The position numbers were made by a program, and so were the translations under genes. 64,000 nucleotides of DNA from Byssothecium circinans (taxonomy: Eukaryota > Ascomycota > Dothideomycetes > Pleosporales > Massarinaceae). Shown in pieces: positions 33,081-44,220 of this stretch. Every line of letters begins with the position of its first letter. The first letter of the stretch is position 1. Location: positions 1,386,864-1,450,863 of the forward strand of contig ML976980.1 in assembly GCA_010015675.1 (NCBI GenBank), given 5' to 3'. The notes beneath the pieces are model-generated. The model made no database searches. It had not been told where the DNA came from and worked only from the letters and a program-made list of their open reading frames with translations.

Positions 33081-34349
33081 ATGTTATTCGTTGAATGTAA
33101 AGGGTCGCCTTATGAGGTACGTTTACGCGTTACGTCATTTTCAAATCGCGTTCAATGTACCCCTCTCATTCCATCCCAACTCCCTTCACCACACTCCACT
33201 ACCGTCTAACCCACACCTCAGATCGGCCATCAGCACGGCACCGCCGCCAAAGTAGAAATCGCGCGCTGCATCGACTTTTACGCATCCCTCTTCCTACAGA
33301 ACTGCAAGCAAACATGGCCGCAAGTGCTCTCCAACGCGGAGAAATTTGAACGCACGGCGAAGGAGAAATGGCCCGCCTACCATGAGGAGATGCGCGGGAT
33401 AGCCGATGGTTCGGGCAGGGAGCTTTTGGATATAGTCGCTGTTAATGTACGGACTGAGATTAACTTTGGGTTGTTCAGTGATGGGTGTACGGCGTTGGCA
33501 TGGGGGACGGAGAAGAGGGCTTGGTTGGCGCAGAATTGGGATGTATGTTCTTTTTCTCTTTCCCTTCTCCTTTTATTAACAACCCCTATTCCGCCCTATT
33601 CTTCCGAATCTTCATACCCGCAATCCCGTAATGTGAGAGAATGGAGGAAACCTGCTGACGCAAAAGTTCCATCTAAACAGTGGATGACGGCCCAAAAACC
33701 CAACCTGATCCTCACAAAAATCACCCAACCCGCGAAACCCACAATCCTCCAAATAACCGAAGCCGGCATCATCGGCAAAATAGGCTTCAACAGCCACGGC
33801 GTCGGCACCCTGCTCAACGCAATAAAAGTCCACGGTGTGGCCCCCGACCGCATGCCCGTCCACTTCGGTCTGCGCATGGCTCTCGAGGGTTCCAGCGCTG
33901 AAGAAGCGGTGCAGAACCTCCAACGCTATGGAATGGCTTCCTCAGCGCATATATTAATCGCCGACCCGAATACGGCTGTGGGGCTCGAGTTTACAAAGTC
34001 GACGTTTGCGAGGTGTGAGAGGGATGCACGGGGGAGGGTGATTCATGCGAATCATTTGCTCGAGGAGCATAAGGGGGAGGTGGATACTATGTGGTTGAAA
34101 GATTCCCCTGCGAGGGTGGAGACTATGACTAAGAATACGGATCTGTTGGGCGAGGAACCGAATTGGGAGGAGGTGAGTCGGTTGTTTGAGGACGAGCGGA
34201 ATCTGCCTTGTGCGATTTGTCGGGTGGAGAGCAGCGAGAGTGGGAGTGGGACGCTGTTTAATATTGTTATGGATTTGAAGGGTAGGAGGGCGGTTGTGAG
34301 GTTGGGGAGGCCGACGGAGGTTGAGGAGACGATTACGCTGGAACTTTGA
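33081..34349 (+). CDS. Penicillin acyltransferase-like Ntn hydrolase
   Basis: Exons 33081-33116, 33222-33542 and 33681-34349; 341 aa. Family landmarks: start MLFVECKGSPYE, IGHQHGTAAKVEIARC, WPAYHEEMRGIADGSG, VNVRTEINFGLFSDGCTALA, LAQNWD and EAGIIGKIGFNSHGVGTLLN. Gly100-Cys101 in SDGCT corresponds to the autocleavage site that frees the N-terminal nucleophile Cys in acyl-CoA:isopenicillin N acyltransferase (PF03417). The catalytic layout is intact. The C-terminus TITLEL is not a peroxisomal ARL/SKL signal. No ACV synthetase is present, so penicillin production is not implied. Most fungal members have unknown amide-bond substrates. Confidence 0.9.
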
Positions 34350-34703
34350 GGTTGTGTAAGTGTGGTGGTGTTGTCTTTGGATATGCTTAATTTGATGTCG
34401 ATGCGCGCGTTCCTTGCATTAAACTACAACGTTTATACTCGGTTTTGCCCATATCCAGCACAGATTCCATTGGTAAAGCCAGCTGATTTCATATCCCCAA
34501 TGACTTTGAACTCTTTGATCCCAGCATGTCAACTTCAATCAATCAAGCTCACTACAGAACAACCACCCTATAAACAAATTAAAAAAAGTCCAATAAACCC
34601 AAAAAGGTACCTCACACCACATCCACCCACTTTCAACGAAAACCCTTTATACACATCCCAGCAATATTTCCGCCTTGTATAAGCATTACAAGCCAGTACC
34701 TTT
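34350..34703. other. Intergenic between convergent genes
   Basis: 354 bp, AT-rich, containing the 3' ends of both genes. No gene seen. Confidence 0.6.
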
Positions 34704-35271
34704 CTACTTCTCCGTCGCCCCTTCCCCTTCAAACCCAGAGCTCTTCCTCCTTTCCCGCCCCTTACCCGCCAGATTCTCATTACGCATCACATGTCCCGCC
34801 CTCTCCATGATTTTCCCCAGTGTAGAATCTGCCCAATTCCACAAGTTAGCCTCAACAACAACAACAATCTCCCTCGCAGCATAGATAGCTAGCTCAGCAC
34901 CACCACACACCCACAACCAACAAAAAATCAATCCGACTAATAGATAACTCACCACCACTCCCCCCCAAACCTCCCAGTCTTATTCCCCCACCCCGCCCCG
35001 CCCCCCACAGTCCCACTACCATGCCGCCCCCCGCCTCCTCCTTACCCCTTCTCCCTTCCACCTTCAACGCCCCCGCTTCATCCCCACCGAGCGCGGGCGC
35101 GGGTGCGCTTTTATTACCGAAGCCAGCGCCGCCCGTGGCGCCGGACCCGTACATGGAGTGCCCGCCCGTGTAGGCGTGCGCGTCATCGCGGCCGAAGCGC
35201 GTGGTGCTGTGTTCGTGGGTGAGGTCGGAGGGGAGGATGTTGGGGGCGTTGCGGTTGCCGTAGCCTGCCAT
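34704..35271 (-). CDS. Small CsbD-like stress protein (tentative)
   Basis: Best model: exons 35271-35020 and 34850-34704, 132 aa. The N-terminus MAGYGNRNAPNILPSDLTHE and the Gly/Ser-rich middle are typical of short fungal stress-induced hydrophilic proteins. The second exon (ADSTLGKIMERAGHVMRNEN, then LAGKGRERR) resembles a CsbD/MNNL-type helix pair that ends such proteins. The donor is uncertain because exon 1 stays open past several GT sites; the one chosen gives phase 0. The protein is likely cytosolic. Function unknown. Confidence 0.6.
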
Positions 35272-36362
35272 TTTATGTTGTTGTGGTTTTTGTATTTTGG
35301 GGGGTCGGGGGGAGCGGGGGGCCCGTTTGGTGTTTGAAGTATGGTGGTGGTGATTGGGGAGGATTTGATTCACGTGCCCGTGTTGATGTTGATGTTGATG
35401 TTAAGGTAGTGGAAGAAGGGATTGAGGGATCGTGAGAGAGGAGGATAGGTCTAGGTATCTATTCTATATATCCTCCCTACCTTACCTTACCCTACCTTGC
35501 CTAGGCGTATGTAGCTCAAATCAGATCCAAAACATACCCCGTTTCTGTGTTGGATTGGGACTTTAAGTGGTCGGAGATAGGGTGATGATGAGGATAAGCC
35601 GTGAACTGTACTGTACAAGCCTGATGTCGTCACAGGGCGCAAACAAGGGGTAACCTCCCGCGTTGATCAATCCGATCGGCTTTTCAGCCGGAGGCTTGCT
35701 CTGCGACTCTAATTGGTTGGTTTTTAGGTCGGCGAAGGAATGATGGGGTAGAAGGTACGTTGGTGGGGAGGAATTTAAGCGTATCGCTTCCCCAGACCGC
35801 ATGAGTTGTGGGGGGTGCTGAGGAACTTGGGGAGGGAGTGGAGTAGTGCAGGGAGGAGAGCGATTTTTAAGATGTTATGGGTACTTGAGGAGAAAGAAAT
35901 TGTATCATCATCGTAGTATTTCATATTTGAATGCATGGTATTTGAAGATCTCGTTGTTATGTCCACACTCGTTGGTCGAGGCCACGAGATAGCCAAACGA
36001 CTAAACCCGGCGCCATCTCTGCCGATCTGCGATAAGAGGTTCCCAGTGACGCAACGCGGGTGGTCGTTCACCACGCCTGGATCACAGAGTAATCCTGCGC
36101 TAAATTTTGAATGCCAGCACTGTTGCCGTCGCTATGCAGTTCTCGTGGTACATGTCCTGGCATTCATTCATATGCATCGTGCTTGAACTCAGATCCCGAC
36201 CGCAACCGTAGCGCCATTACCTGAAAGACAACCATCGTTAAATGCCAACTCCATGAGATACAAACCAGCCTCGAGCGTCAAGCGCCTCTCGCTATTTTGC
36301 ATGAAACTCCTGCTCGATCCACATTCCCACTTCCGCATCGTGTCGCTTGCGGCTTTCTAGTC
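35272..36362. other. Intergenic
   Basis: Contains (GTTGAT)n at about 35383-35402 and CTACCTTACC repeats near 35476-35503. Short minus-strand frames (35563-35802, 35775-36074) match nothing. Confidence 0.5.
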
Positions 36363-38928
36363 CTAATCTCCATCGACCTTGGGCGATGATGGAGCACGAG
36401 GCTTGAATGACCTAGATTTCGGCTTTGACTTCGACTTCAACGATTCTAGGTACGCAGCGGGAGGAGCCGGACAGTTACGCGCGATGTGTCCCACGTCGTT
36501 GCAGGCGAAACAGACAGGAGGGGGACGAGGAGGGCGTGCGGATTTGTTTATCTTCGGCGTACCGTTCTCAACAGGTGGAGCAGACGTATCCTTCATTTTA
36601 TTGGTGGCATTGGCCTGTTCTGAATGAGTGACTCCGTTGGCAGTTTGATCGATCTTGAAACCGTTCTGTCTGGCGTTGTTTCGCTGCGCGCGAGGCTTCT
36701 TAACGGCAACGATAGGCGTGGTAGATGTCATCGAAGAACCAGATGTTGATTCAACAGTGACTAGGGGCTCCGCGATGGGGCTCGGTGTAGGCGGAATTTC
36801 ATCAATGGTGGCTTTGGGCTGTTTGCGAAGAGGACAATTACGTGCGAAGTGCCCCTCGGTGTTGCAGGAGTAGCACACTTGTGGAGGGCGGGTGTCCTTC
36901 GGCTTGCTGACGGCGGTCGGAGTCAATGTGTTTCCGGTAGTGGGTTTCTCCTGGGTAGTGGCTGCTCCGCTTTGCTGTGCCACAGCATGTCGAGCTTCCC
37001 CCTTGTTCTCTTGAGCTTTTCGTGGAGTCTTTTCGAGATCTTCGCGTCTCGTCTTCTCTTCGGCTTCTCGCGCTACTTTCTCCTGACCTTCGCGGTCTGT
37101 CTTCTCTCGAGCCTCGCGATCTGCTTTTTCCTGAGCTTTGCGGTTTGCGTTCTGCTGAACTTTACGCGCAGCCTTTTCTTGAGCTTTGCGTAAGGCTCTC
37201 TCCCGTACTTCTTGGGCTTCGTGAGCTGCCTTTTCCTTCGCTTCCTGGGCTTCGCGGATTGCCCTCTCCTCCGCCTCCTTAGCTTCGCGAATGAACCTCT
37301 CGTCTGCTTCCCGAGCGTCTTGTGCCTCCCGCTCTTCCTTCAGCTGCGCTTCTCGAGCCGCTCGAACCTCCCACTCTTTCTTCTCTTGGGCTTCCCGAGC
37401 TTCCCTGGCTCCTTGCTCCTTCTGTTCCCTTTCCTGCCGCTCAATAGCGATCCTCTCACGTGCTGCTGCCTTCCTTGCCGTCTTCTTTTGCGCAGCCTTC
37501 TCTTGGGCAGCCTTTTCCTTAGCCGCTTTCTTCTCCGCTCCTCTCTGCCGAGCTGCCTCGTCTTCGGCAGCCTTCTTTCGTTTCGCTTCCTCTTGTTCGG
37601 CCTTTTCGCATGCAGCTCGCTCAAGTTCGGCCTTCTCCCGCTCGACTCTTGCCTGCTCCGTCTTCTCACGAGCGATTCGCTTTTGTTTAGCCTTCTCCTT
37701 CTTCGCTAGTGTTGCCCGCTCCCGTTCTTCCGCCTCTCGTTTTGCTCGGCGCGCCTGATCCTCCTCATTGACTTCGTCTGAAGGGAAGCTTCCCGGCATC
37801 TCTCCTGCTGTTTTCTTAGATTTCTCATCCGAGGCGATGTTTTCCTCCGCTGTCTCCTTTTCCTTCCTGTCTTTGGCCTTCTTCGACTTCAGATCAAAAC
37901 CTTGGAAATTGAACGGCTTGGAAGGCGAAGACTTGGCCATGCTGTTCTTGCAGCCTCGACACGCGATAGCACCTCCACTTGGACAGCGGTGAAGGTAGGC
38001 ATGCACAGAGGTATTGCAAAAGTCACAGCGGCCTTTTCCCTTCTTCCTCTCCCATCCCAGCTCGATTGGCTCGTCCCAATTGCGTTTTAGCTTGTGAACA
38101 GCAAGTGCTTGAGCGTGCTCCTTGTGTAACTGCTCCACCCACCTTCGAGCCATAGATCGCTTTGCCTCCACATCTTGTACGCGGAGGCCATCTTGCGCTT
38201 TCTCCCGCTTTTCAGCTGCGCTCTTGACTCGCTCGATCGCGGTCTTGATGGCGTCTTCTCTCGCCTTCTCACGGCGTATGCGCTCCCGGTCCTCCTGACG
38301 CTGTGCTTCATATTCCTGATCCTTCTGTTTCTGCCAGCGCTCGTATTCCTCTTGCTGGCGTGCAAAGTTGTGAGAGAAGCCACCATGCGGTCCTCGACCC
38401 CCGCGCATGCTGAATAGTATATTCGCCAGGATATCATGCAGAGTCACACCCTCCTCTTCCGAGCTATTGTAATAGCGCTGCCTCTCTGCTGCACGCCGCC
38501 GCGCCTCTGCAGCTTGTTCCCTCTCACGCCTCTCGGCTTGAGCTCGTCGATTGGCGGCCTGCCATGCTTTGGGATCTCGTTGAAAGAGGTCAACCTCACG
38601 GCGGTATTCAACCCACTCTCGGCGTGTCTCCTCGTAGACGCAGTCGTACTTGGCTTTCCTGTCGTCCTCTCGCAGTAACTCGAAGGCTTCTTGGATCTGC
38701 CCAAGCTCCATCGTTAGCATTGGTCTTGTACTACAAGTAGCATGTCATGTGGGCGAATATTAAACGTACCTTGCGAAATTCAACAACATCGCCCTGCTTA
38801 TCCGGATGGTGAATCAACGCCAGACGCTTGTACGCAGTCTTGATTTCCGCTGCGGGGGCATTTGACGAAAGCCCAAGGTCGTGGTATGCATCGGGGATCC
38901 GAGGCTCTTGTGGTCCGTTGGGCGCCAT
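36363..38928 (-). CDS. J-domain protein with coiled coil and two CCHC knuckles
   Basis: Exons 38928-38770 and 38696-36363, 830 aa. Residues 12-75 form a J domain (DAYHDLGLSSNAPAAEIKTA, HHPDKQG with HPD at 41-43, then FRKIQEAFELLREDDRKAKYD split by the intron), which should stimulate an Hsp70. A Cys-rich spot follows (CDFCNTSVHAYLHRC, then CRGCKNSM). A very long Glu/Arg/Ala/Lys coiled region with degenerate AREAQEK-type repeats spans about 300-600. Two CCHC zinc knuckles follow: CYSCNTEGHFARNC near 658 and CFACNDVGHIARNC near 780. Knuckles of this type bind single-stranded RNA or DNA, so the protein may bring Hsp70 to nucleic acid; this is inference. I know no named orthologue with this order. 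Confidence 0.88.
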
Positions 38929-39409
38929 TGTTCAAAAATCGAGACCTCAACAGTATCGAAAATGCTCAGAACATGTACAGGAATTTGTAGAGAAGGTGCA
39001 AACTTTGATGCGACAGTAATATGGAGCAAGCAGATGTACAAACGGACCCAAAACGTTCCATAAAAGCGCGCTAGTTTATCGATAAGGCACATGGAAAGCG
39101 CGTGTGCAGGTGACCGGTCATCCTTGAAATGTTCCTTCTCAAATGCTTGCCGGCTGGGAATTTTTGTATGAAACTGATTCATTCAATAGTATTTATTACG
39201 AAAAAGGGAGTGAGGCATCTGATTGACGTACCCTGTCAACTATGACGTCTCGGATGCTGGTATGTCCCTACTTCAGGGCTCATCCTATTGGATTTCCCGT
39301 CTTCCCCATAGCAAGTGCTCAATACATGTCAATGGTTGCTTTCCCAAGTATCTGATAACCACGAACGCCAACCAATGCGAATACATGAGGTCGGTAGATG
39401 CTGCTGCCT
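38929..39409. other. Intergenic between co-oriented genes
   Basis: 481 bp holding the J-domain gene promoter and the cwc15 3' end. Nothing else supported. Confidence 0.6.
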
Positions 39410-40271
39410 CTATCGGACATACTTGGACTAACAACTAGTTAACGTGAACTCTTTTAGAACAGTATGAACAGTACTTACCATAAACTTCTTGTGAAAATCT
39501 GAGCGGAGCATATCGTTGATGAACTCCTTCTTCTTGTTCTTGTCATCGGTACCGCGTGCTTGGTTCTTGAAGACCACATCGTCGTCCCACCTCCGCTTCA
39601 TGGCGAAGTCGCGAGGGTTGAGAAGAGGGTTGCCACGTGCTACGTCAATTTCACGTTGTTGTTCTTCTTCGGCAGCACGCTCTGCTTCCTGTGTGATGTT
39701 AGCTTAGATGCCATGTTGGTATGTGACAGGGTATCGCACCTCTTTAGCCTTGGCCTCCGCCCGCTCTTTCTTGATCTTCTCCAACTCGCGCATGAGTGCC
39801 GCTGTCTCATCCTCTTCATCGTCTCTGTCCATTTGTTAGTCCAGTGGCCTCTCCCAGTATTTTGACAACGTACTCATCGTCACTGCTGTCACTACTCTCG
39901 CTGCTATCATCCGCATCTATATCCCTATACTTCTCCAGCATTTCTATCCGTCGTCGCTTCTGATCTGCCTCATCACCTTCCCCTTCATCTGCCGCTGAGA
40001 CTTCATCGAGCGCTCGCTTTGGGGCGGAGTTGGCGTCCACGGCGACATCCTCTTCGACGTAGGTGCCATTCTTCTTCGCAAAGTGGCGCGCTTCGGCTTC
40101 CAGGAGTTCGGCGCGGAGGTCGCGCTTCGTAGCTTCAGCTTCGCCGCCCTGTCCCGGTTGCCTGTGCTTGAGGAAGGTGTGCGCGGGAAGGAGGCGTTGG
40201 TGGTATGCGACACCGCGAGCAGCTTCTTTGCCGCGTGCGGGATCGAACGTCGGTCGATGGGCGGTCGTCAT
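39410..40271 (-). CDS. cwc15: Pre-mRNA splicing factor Cwc15/Cwf15
   Basis: Exons 40271-39874, 39824-39740, 39688-39479 and a tiny last exon 39427-39410 (SKYVR and stop); 236 aa. It opens [19 protein letters not shown] as in all Cwc15 proteins. The middle is acidic ([11 protein letters not shown]), and the C-terminus has [27 protein letters not shown] and [14 protein letters not shown]. Cwc15 belongs to the Prp19/NTC-associated core and touches U6 snRNA near the spliceosome active site. The 18-nt exon is supported by the strong donor GTAAGT at 39478 and by the conserved family ending. Divergent from rrp45. Confidence 0.95.
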
Positions 40272-40494
40272 TGTATTATCGAGTCCTTGGTGTGTGCAAA
40301 GGCTGAAGCGGGTGGATTTCGGGAGTCTCGCGCGTCGTTGAGATGTCGTTAATAGGGGTGGAGAGGTAAAGGTCGTACTCGAACTGGGATCGTGAAAACC
40401 AACGCCAAGTCTTCCCGTGCATAGATCCAACGGCCCCGCATATTTTCATCTTCTCCTGCTACAATTGAACCTTGAAACATCAGTCGCGCCAAAG
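40272..40494. promoter_or_regulatory. Bidirectional promoter cwc15 / rrp45
   Basis: Only 223 bp lie between the two ATGs, so core promoter elements must be shared or overlap. Both products act in RNA processing. Confidence 0.7.
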
Positions 40495-41480
40495 ATGCCT
40501 CGTGAAGCCGAGATTTCGGTCAATGAGCGCGAGTTTATTCAGAAAGCGCTGCTGGAGAATATCAGGCGCGACGGTCGCGACTTTAACGCCTTTCGCCCGC
40601 TGGAACTGACGTTTGGAGACGAGTATGGCGTCGCAGACGTGCAGCTTGGGAAGACGAGGTGCGCATCACATTTGACACATGGAAAATGACTTATTGACAT
40701 GTATCAGAGTCATTGCCAGGATATCAGTAGATGTAGTGGCACCACCACCCGAGCGCAAGTTTGACGGCGTCTTTCAGATCATCACAGAGTTCTCGCCCAT
40801 AGCCTCGCCAGCTTTCGAAGTCGGTCGGTTCGTTCCCCTAGACTTGTTTGTAATACAGAGATAGCATGCCTAATTAAAAGTCCAGACCTACCGACGCAGA
40901 AGTCATCCTCTCGCGAGTCCTCGAAAAGGCGATCCGACGATCGAACGCGCTCGACACGGAATCACTGTGCATCATTGCGGGCCAGAAGTGCTTTGCGTTG
41001 CGCGCCGACGTTCACATCATTGACCATGACGGGGGCCTCATCGATGCCTCCTGCATCGCTGTAATGGTCGCACTGCAGCACTTTCGGAGACCCGATGTAC
41101 TCGTGGAAGGAGACAAGGCAACCGTGCTCAGTGTGCGAGAGCGAGATCCGATTCCGCTTTCAATACTGCACCAGCCGCTCAGCGTGACCTTCTCCTACTA
41201 CGAGGAAGGCAACATATTTCTCGTAGATGCCGACCTAGCTGAAGAGCAGGTGCGGCAGGGAGAGGTAATTGTCACCATGAACCGACACGGCGAAATTTGT
41301 CAAATCAACAAATACGGAGGCGCTCCAATTGAGCCCTTGGATTTTCTCAACTTGAATAACATTGCCCTGCAGAAGGTTAAGGATATGAGCAAGTTCATCC
41401 AGCAGAAGCTCGAAGAAGATGCCAAGAGAAGGGATGCAGGTGGGCTGATGGCAGAGCTTAGTGCTGAGAATGCAAGATGA
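40495..41480 (+). CDS. rrp45: Exosome subunit Rrp45 (RNase PH fold)
   Basis: Exons 40495-40658, 40708-40827 and 40886-41480; 292 aa. It opens MPREAEISVNEREFIQKALL, then RRDGRDFNAFRPLELTFG as in Rrp45. The RNase PH core shows ARISVDVVAPPPERKFDG, CFALRADVHIIDHDGGLIDA and MNRHGEICQINKYGG. Eukaryotic Rrp45 is a catalytically inactive ring subunit of the RNA exosome and works in nuclear and cytoplasmic 3'-5' decay. The C-terminus (AKRRDAGGLMAELSAENAR) lacks the long acidic tail of the metazoan protein. Introns fit in phases 2 and 2. Confidence 0.94.
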
Positions 41481-42199
41481 GGTGGAGGCGTTTGTCTGTT
41501 GGGCGGGTCTAGCTTCATCACGAATGATTTGAATCAAGACGAGGCACGCGCATCGGGGGCTGGGCGTTGCAAGCCCATGAAGTCACACCCAGAGTCACCG
41601 ACGCCTAGCGATGATGCTTGCGGTGAGTTAGGGCTAAGGATCAAGAATCTCATAGAAATCGGGATTGGAGGATGTAGCTGTGGTGCATGCAGATGAGCTC
41701 TGACTCGAGCCTGCTTTATCACCATCCCAAGATGAGGGGAGCAGTCACTGCTGTCGGTTAAATAACTAATCGTCATCACATTACACATGAAATCTCCGTA
41801 TGCCTAGTGACAAGGCATTCACGGACAAACACATGCAATTTGGAATTTCCCTCTGCTTTAAGCGATGTTGTCGAGACTTTCTGCCGACAGTGCATTGCCG
41901 AGCTGTATTTGTATTCGCGTACCACCTACCATCGCACGTTCTTCACGACAAAGCACCAAAACGCTCAGCCAAAGCTTAACGGATGGCCTGGCTTCACTAG
42001 TATATCTGCCACTCACCAACGGTTGTTAATAATCTCCAAACCTACAGATCCGCCGAATCCGGCACTCCGCGGGTTCTTGCGTCATTGTACGCGTCCGAAT
42101 GCCTTATAGAAGCTCCACCTCCATCACTCCACAGCTACCCCTCTTTGGTCTCCTTTCGCCTACTTTGCTGCTCTGTTCCACTGTGCTACAGTTATCAAC
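41481..42199. other. Intergenic
   Basis: 719 bp, no gene recognised. A pyrimidine-rich leader lies about 42110-42195. Confidence 0.55.
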
Positions 42200-43056
42200 A
42201 TGACTTCGAAGCTCGTTGCCGCGAATCCAGAGAAGGTGATGGTTATCAGGGATGTCGTCCCCAGAACCATCACCACCCTCTCCGTCCCGTTCTTGCGCTT
42301 TGGAAGGATCAAGATCGGAGGTCGTGGCACCATTGGTAATTCAACCGTATAACATCGCATGCCTCATCGCTGACCTTCACAGTCCGCCTACAAAATGGCT
42401 CGCTCGCCGTCTTCTCCCCCGTAGCCCTCACCGACGAAGTCAAGCAAAAGGTCGCCGAGATGGGCGAAGTCAAGTACATCACCGCCATGGACATTGAGCA
42501 CCACATCTTCCTCGGCCCCTGGCACGCCGCGTACCCCAATGCCAAAGTCCTCGGCCCCGAAGGCCTCCCCGAAAAGCGCAAATCGCAAAAGAACGAGGAC
42601 GTCCCCTTCAGCACCGTCTTCACAACCGCCAACCCGCACCCTAGCATCGACGCAGACTTCGAAGCCGAGTTCGAATACGAATACGTCCCCGGACATCGCA
42701 ACAAGGAAATCGTCTTCAACCACAAGCCCACCAGGACACTCATACAAGCCGACTTTTTCTTCAACTACCCGGCTACAGAGTCGTTTAGCAAAACTGGCGA
42801 GAGCGCGACAAGTGGGATATTGACGCGGTTGTTCGGCGCTCTGACGAATACGCAGAGTGACTGGCAGAAGAGGATGATTTGGCACGGGATTAGCCGTGGA
42901 GATCGCTCTGGCTTTGCGCAGTCGGCGGCGAGGGTTGAAAAGTGGGATTTCCAGCGCGTCATCCCTTGCCATGGCGATGTTATCGAGACTGGCGGGAAGG
43001 GTATTTTCCAGAAGATCTTCCAGTGGCATTTGGATCTGGCGAAGAAATCTACGTAG
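42200..43056 (+). CDS. DUF4336 domain protein
   Basis: Exons 42200-42335 and 42383-43056; 269 aa. The exon 1 product MTSKLVAANPEKVMVIRDVV and FGRIKIGGRGT joins VRLQNGSLAVFSPVALTDEV across a 47-nt intron. VKYITAMDIEHHIFLGPWHA, NAKVLGPEG, TLIQADFFFNYPATE and WDFQRVIPCHGDVIETGG follow. The order of an early His-rich motif (DIEHHIFL), a central Asp (QADFFFNYP) and a late PCHGD is that of DUF4336, which looks like a divergent metallo-beta-lactamase fold. No reaction is established. No signal peptide. Confidence 0.88.
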
Positions 43057-43504
43057 GATGGCAGCTTGGTTTGGCGTTCGAAACGGGGCGTGGGTTTGGC
43101 GCGGGTGAGCAGTGTAATGAGGAGGTGAAGTGATTTTTTATTTCATTTTTGAGTTTTGAAGGAGTCATGGCTCAGGTGTACTACTATTGTTGAAAACAGT
43201 TCGCCGTTTGTCGTGGTTGCGGGTTGGTTATTGTAACAACTCCCACAATACTAACACTTATTTCCTTCCCTCATCTACCCATACGCAACCTTCACCTCGA
43301 ATTCCGCTTTCCCACCATGCAATTGTACAATAGGATTTCTCCCTATTGTCCTAAATTTCATCAACCCATATACTCACTTCAACGCTTTCCTTCCTTTCTT
43401 CTTCCTCCTTTCAGCAAACTATCACCATATCTTTCTCATATCACCGCTTTCTCAAGCAATTCCCACCATTCCAATACCAAAAATCATTATTTCCATACCA
43501 AAAC
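43057..43504. other. Intergenic
   Basis: 448 bp with a CT-rich stretch (43260-43450) upstream of the next open frame. No gene seen. Confidence 0.5.
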
Positions 43505-44071
43505 ATGAAGCCCTGCACCACCCACCCACGCACCGGCACGCTCCACCCGCGCCTCCCCAAACACCACAGATCCAGCATCGAAGCGACTCTCTCGCCGCGC
43601 ACCGCGCGCCTCGCCCTCCTGCGCGACAAACTGCAGCCCGCAAAATGCAACAAAAAGCGACAGATGCTGCGAGACGGGCTTCTTTCCCGGGTCGAGGAAT
43701 TCTCCTATGTGCTCAGGGAAGCGAAAGCGGTGGAGAGGAGCGTTTTGGCTCCGAGGGATACGGCGAGGGTGAGGAAGTTGGGGAAGTGGATGGGGGGTGT
43801 TGCTGCGGGTCGGCAACGCGGGGGTATGAAGGTGAGGAGGGGGATGATGGTTGGGAGGGAGGGAAGGGGGATTGCGAGGGGGGTGAGGGTGGGCGGGGAA
43901 GAGGGGGGGAAGTGGGTGGTTGGTGGTGGGGTGGAGAGGAGTTCACGGTTGGGGGTGGTGGATTGTGATGAGGAGGGCGGAGAGGAAGGAACTGCCGGGA
44001 TGGAGATGATGGAGAAGGAGAAGAGGTTTTGGGGTGGGTATCAGATACTCAAGACGAGTTTGGAAGGTTGA
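43505..44071 (+). CDS. Hypothetical basic protein
   Basis: Single open frame with ATG, 188 aa. The N-terminal half is basic and helical (SPRTARLALLRDKLQ, KCNKKRQMLRDGLLSRVEEF). The second half is Gly/Arg-rich with poor complexity. It sits behind a CT-rich leader and converges on the next gene. I recognise no family; the last ~90 residues could be non-coding G-rich sequence, so the true end is uncertain. Confidence 0.45.
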   Translation: MKPCTTHPRTGTLHPRLPKHHRSSIEATLSPRTARLALLRDKLQPAKCNKKRQMLRDGLLSRVEEFSYVLREAKAVERSVLAPRDTARVRKLGKWMGGVAAGRQRGGMKVRRGMMVGREGRGIARGVRVGGEEGGKWVVGGGVERSSRLGVVDCDEEGGEEGTAGMEMMEKEKRFWGGYQILKTSLEG

Positions 44072-44220
44072 GTGAGGGTTTATGAGAAGGGGTTTTGGGG
44101 ATGTGGTGCAGGAAAGGAAGGAAGTAAGACTTGGGGTGAGCATTTCTCTCGTCGTCTTCGCTATGTTGCTTTGTATAACGATCGACGATTTATGATTATC
44201 TGATTTTCTCTTTCTTTCTC

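Noticed and set aside
23875..34349. Penicillin cluster (oxygenase of the IPNS fold plus acyltransferase)
   Set aside because: The oxygenase is dead and only generically IPNS-like, there is no ACV synthetase, and several unrelated genes lie between.
36900..37700. CRISPR-like or tandem DNA repeat
   Set aside because: The periodicity comes from repeated Glu/Arg/Ala/Lys codons in a coding exon, with variable spacing.
36849..37758. Long Leu/Ser/Phe-rich plus-strand frames
   Set aside because: They mirror the E/K/R-rich coiled coil of the J-domain gene.
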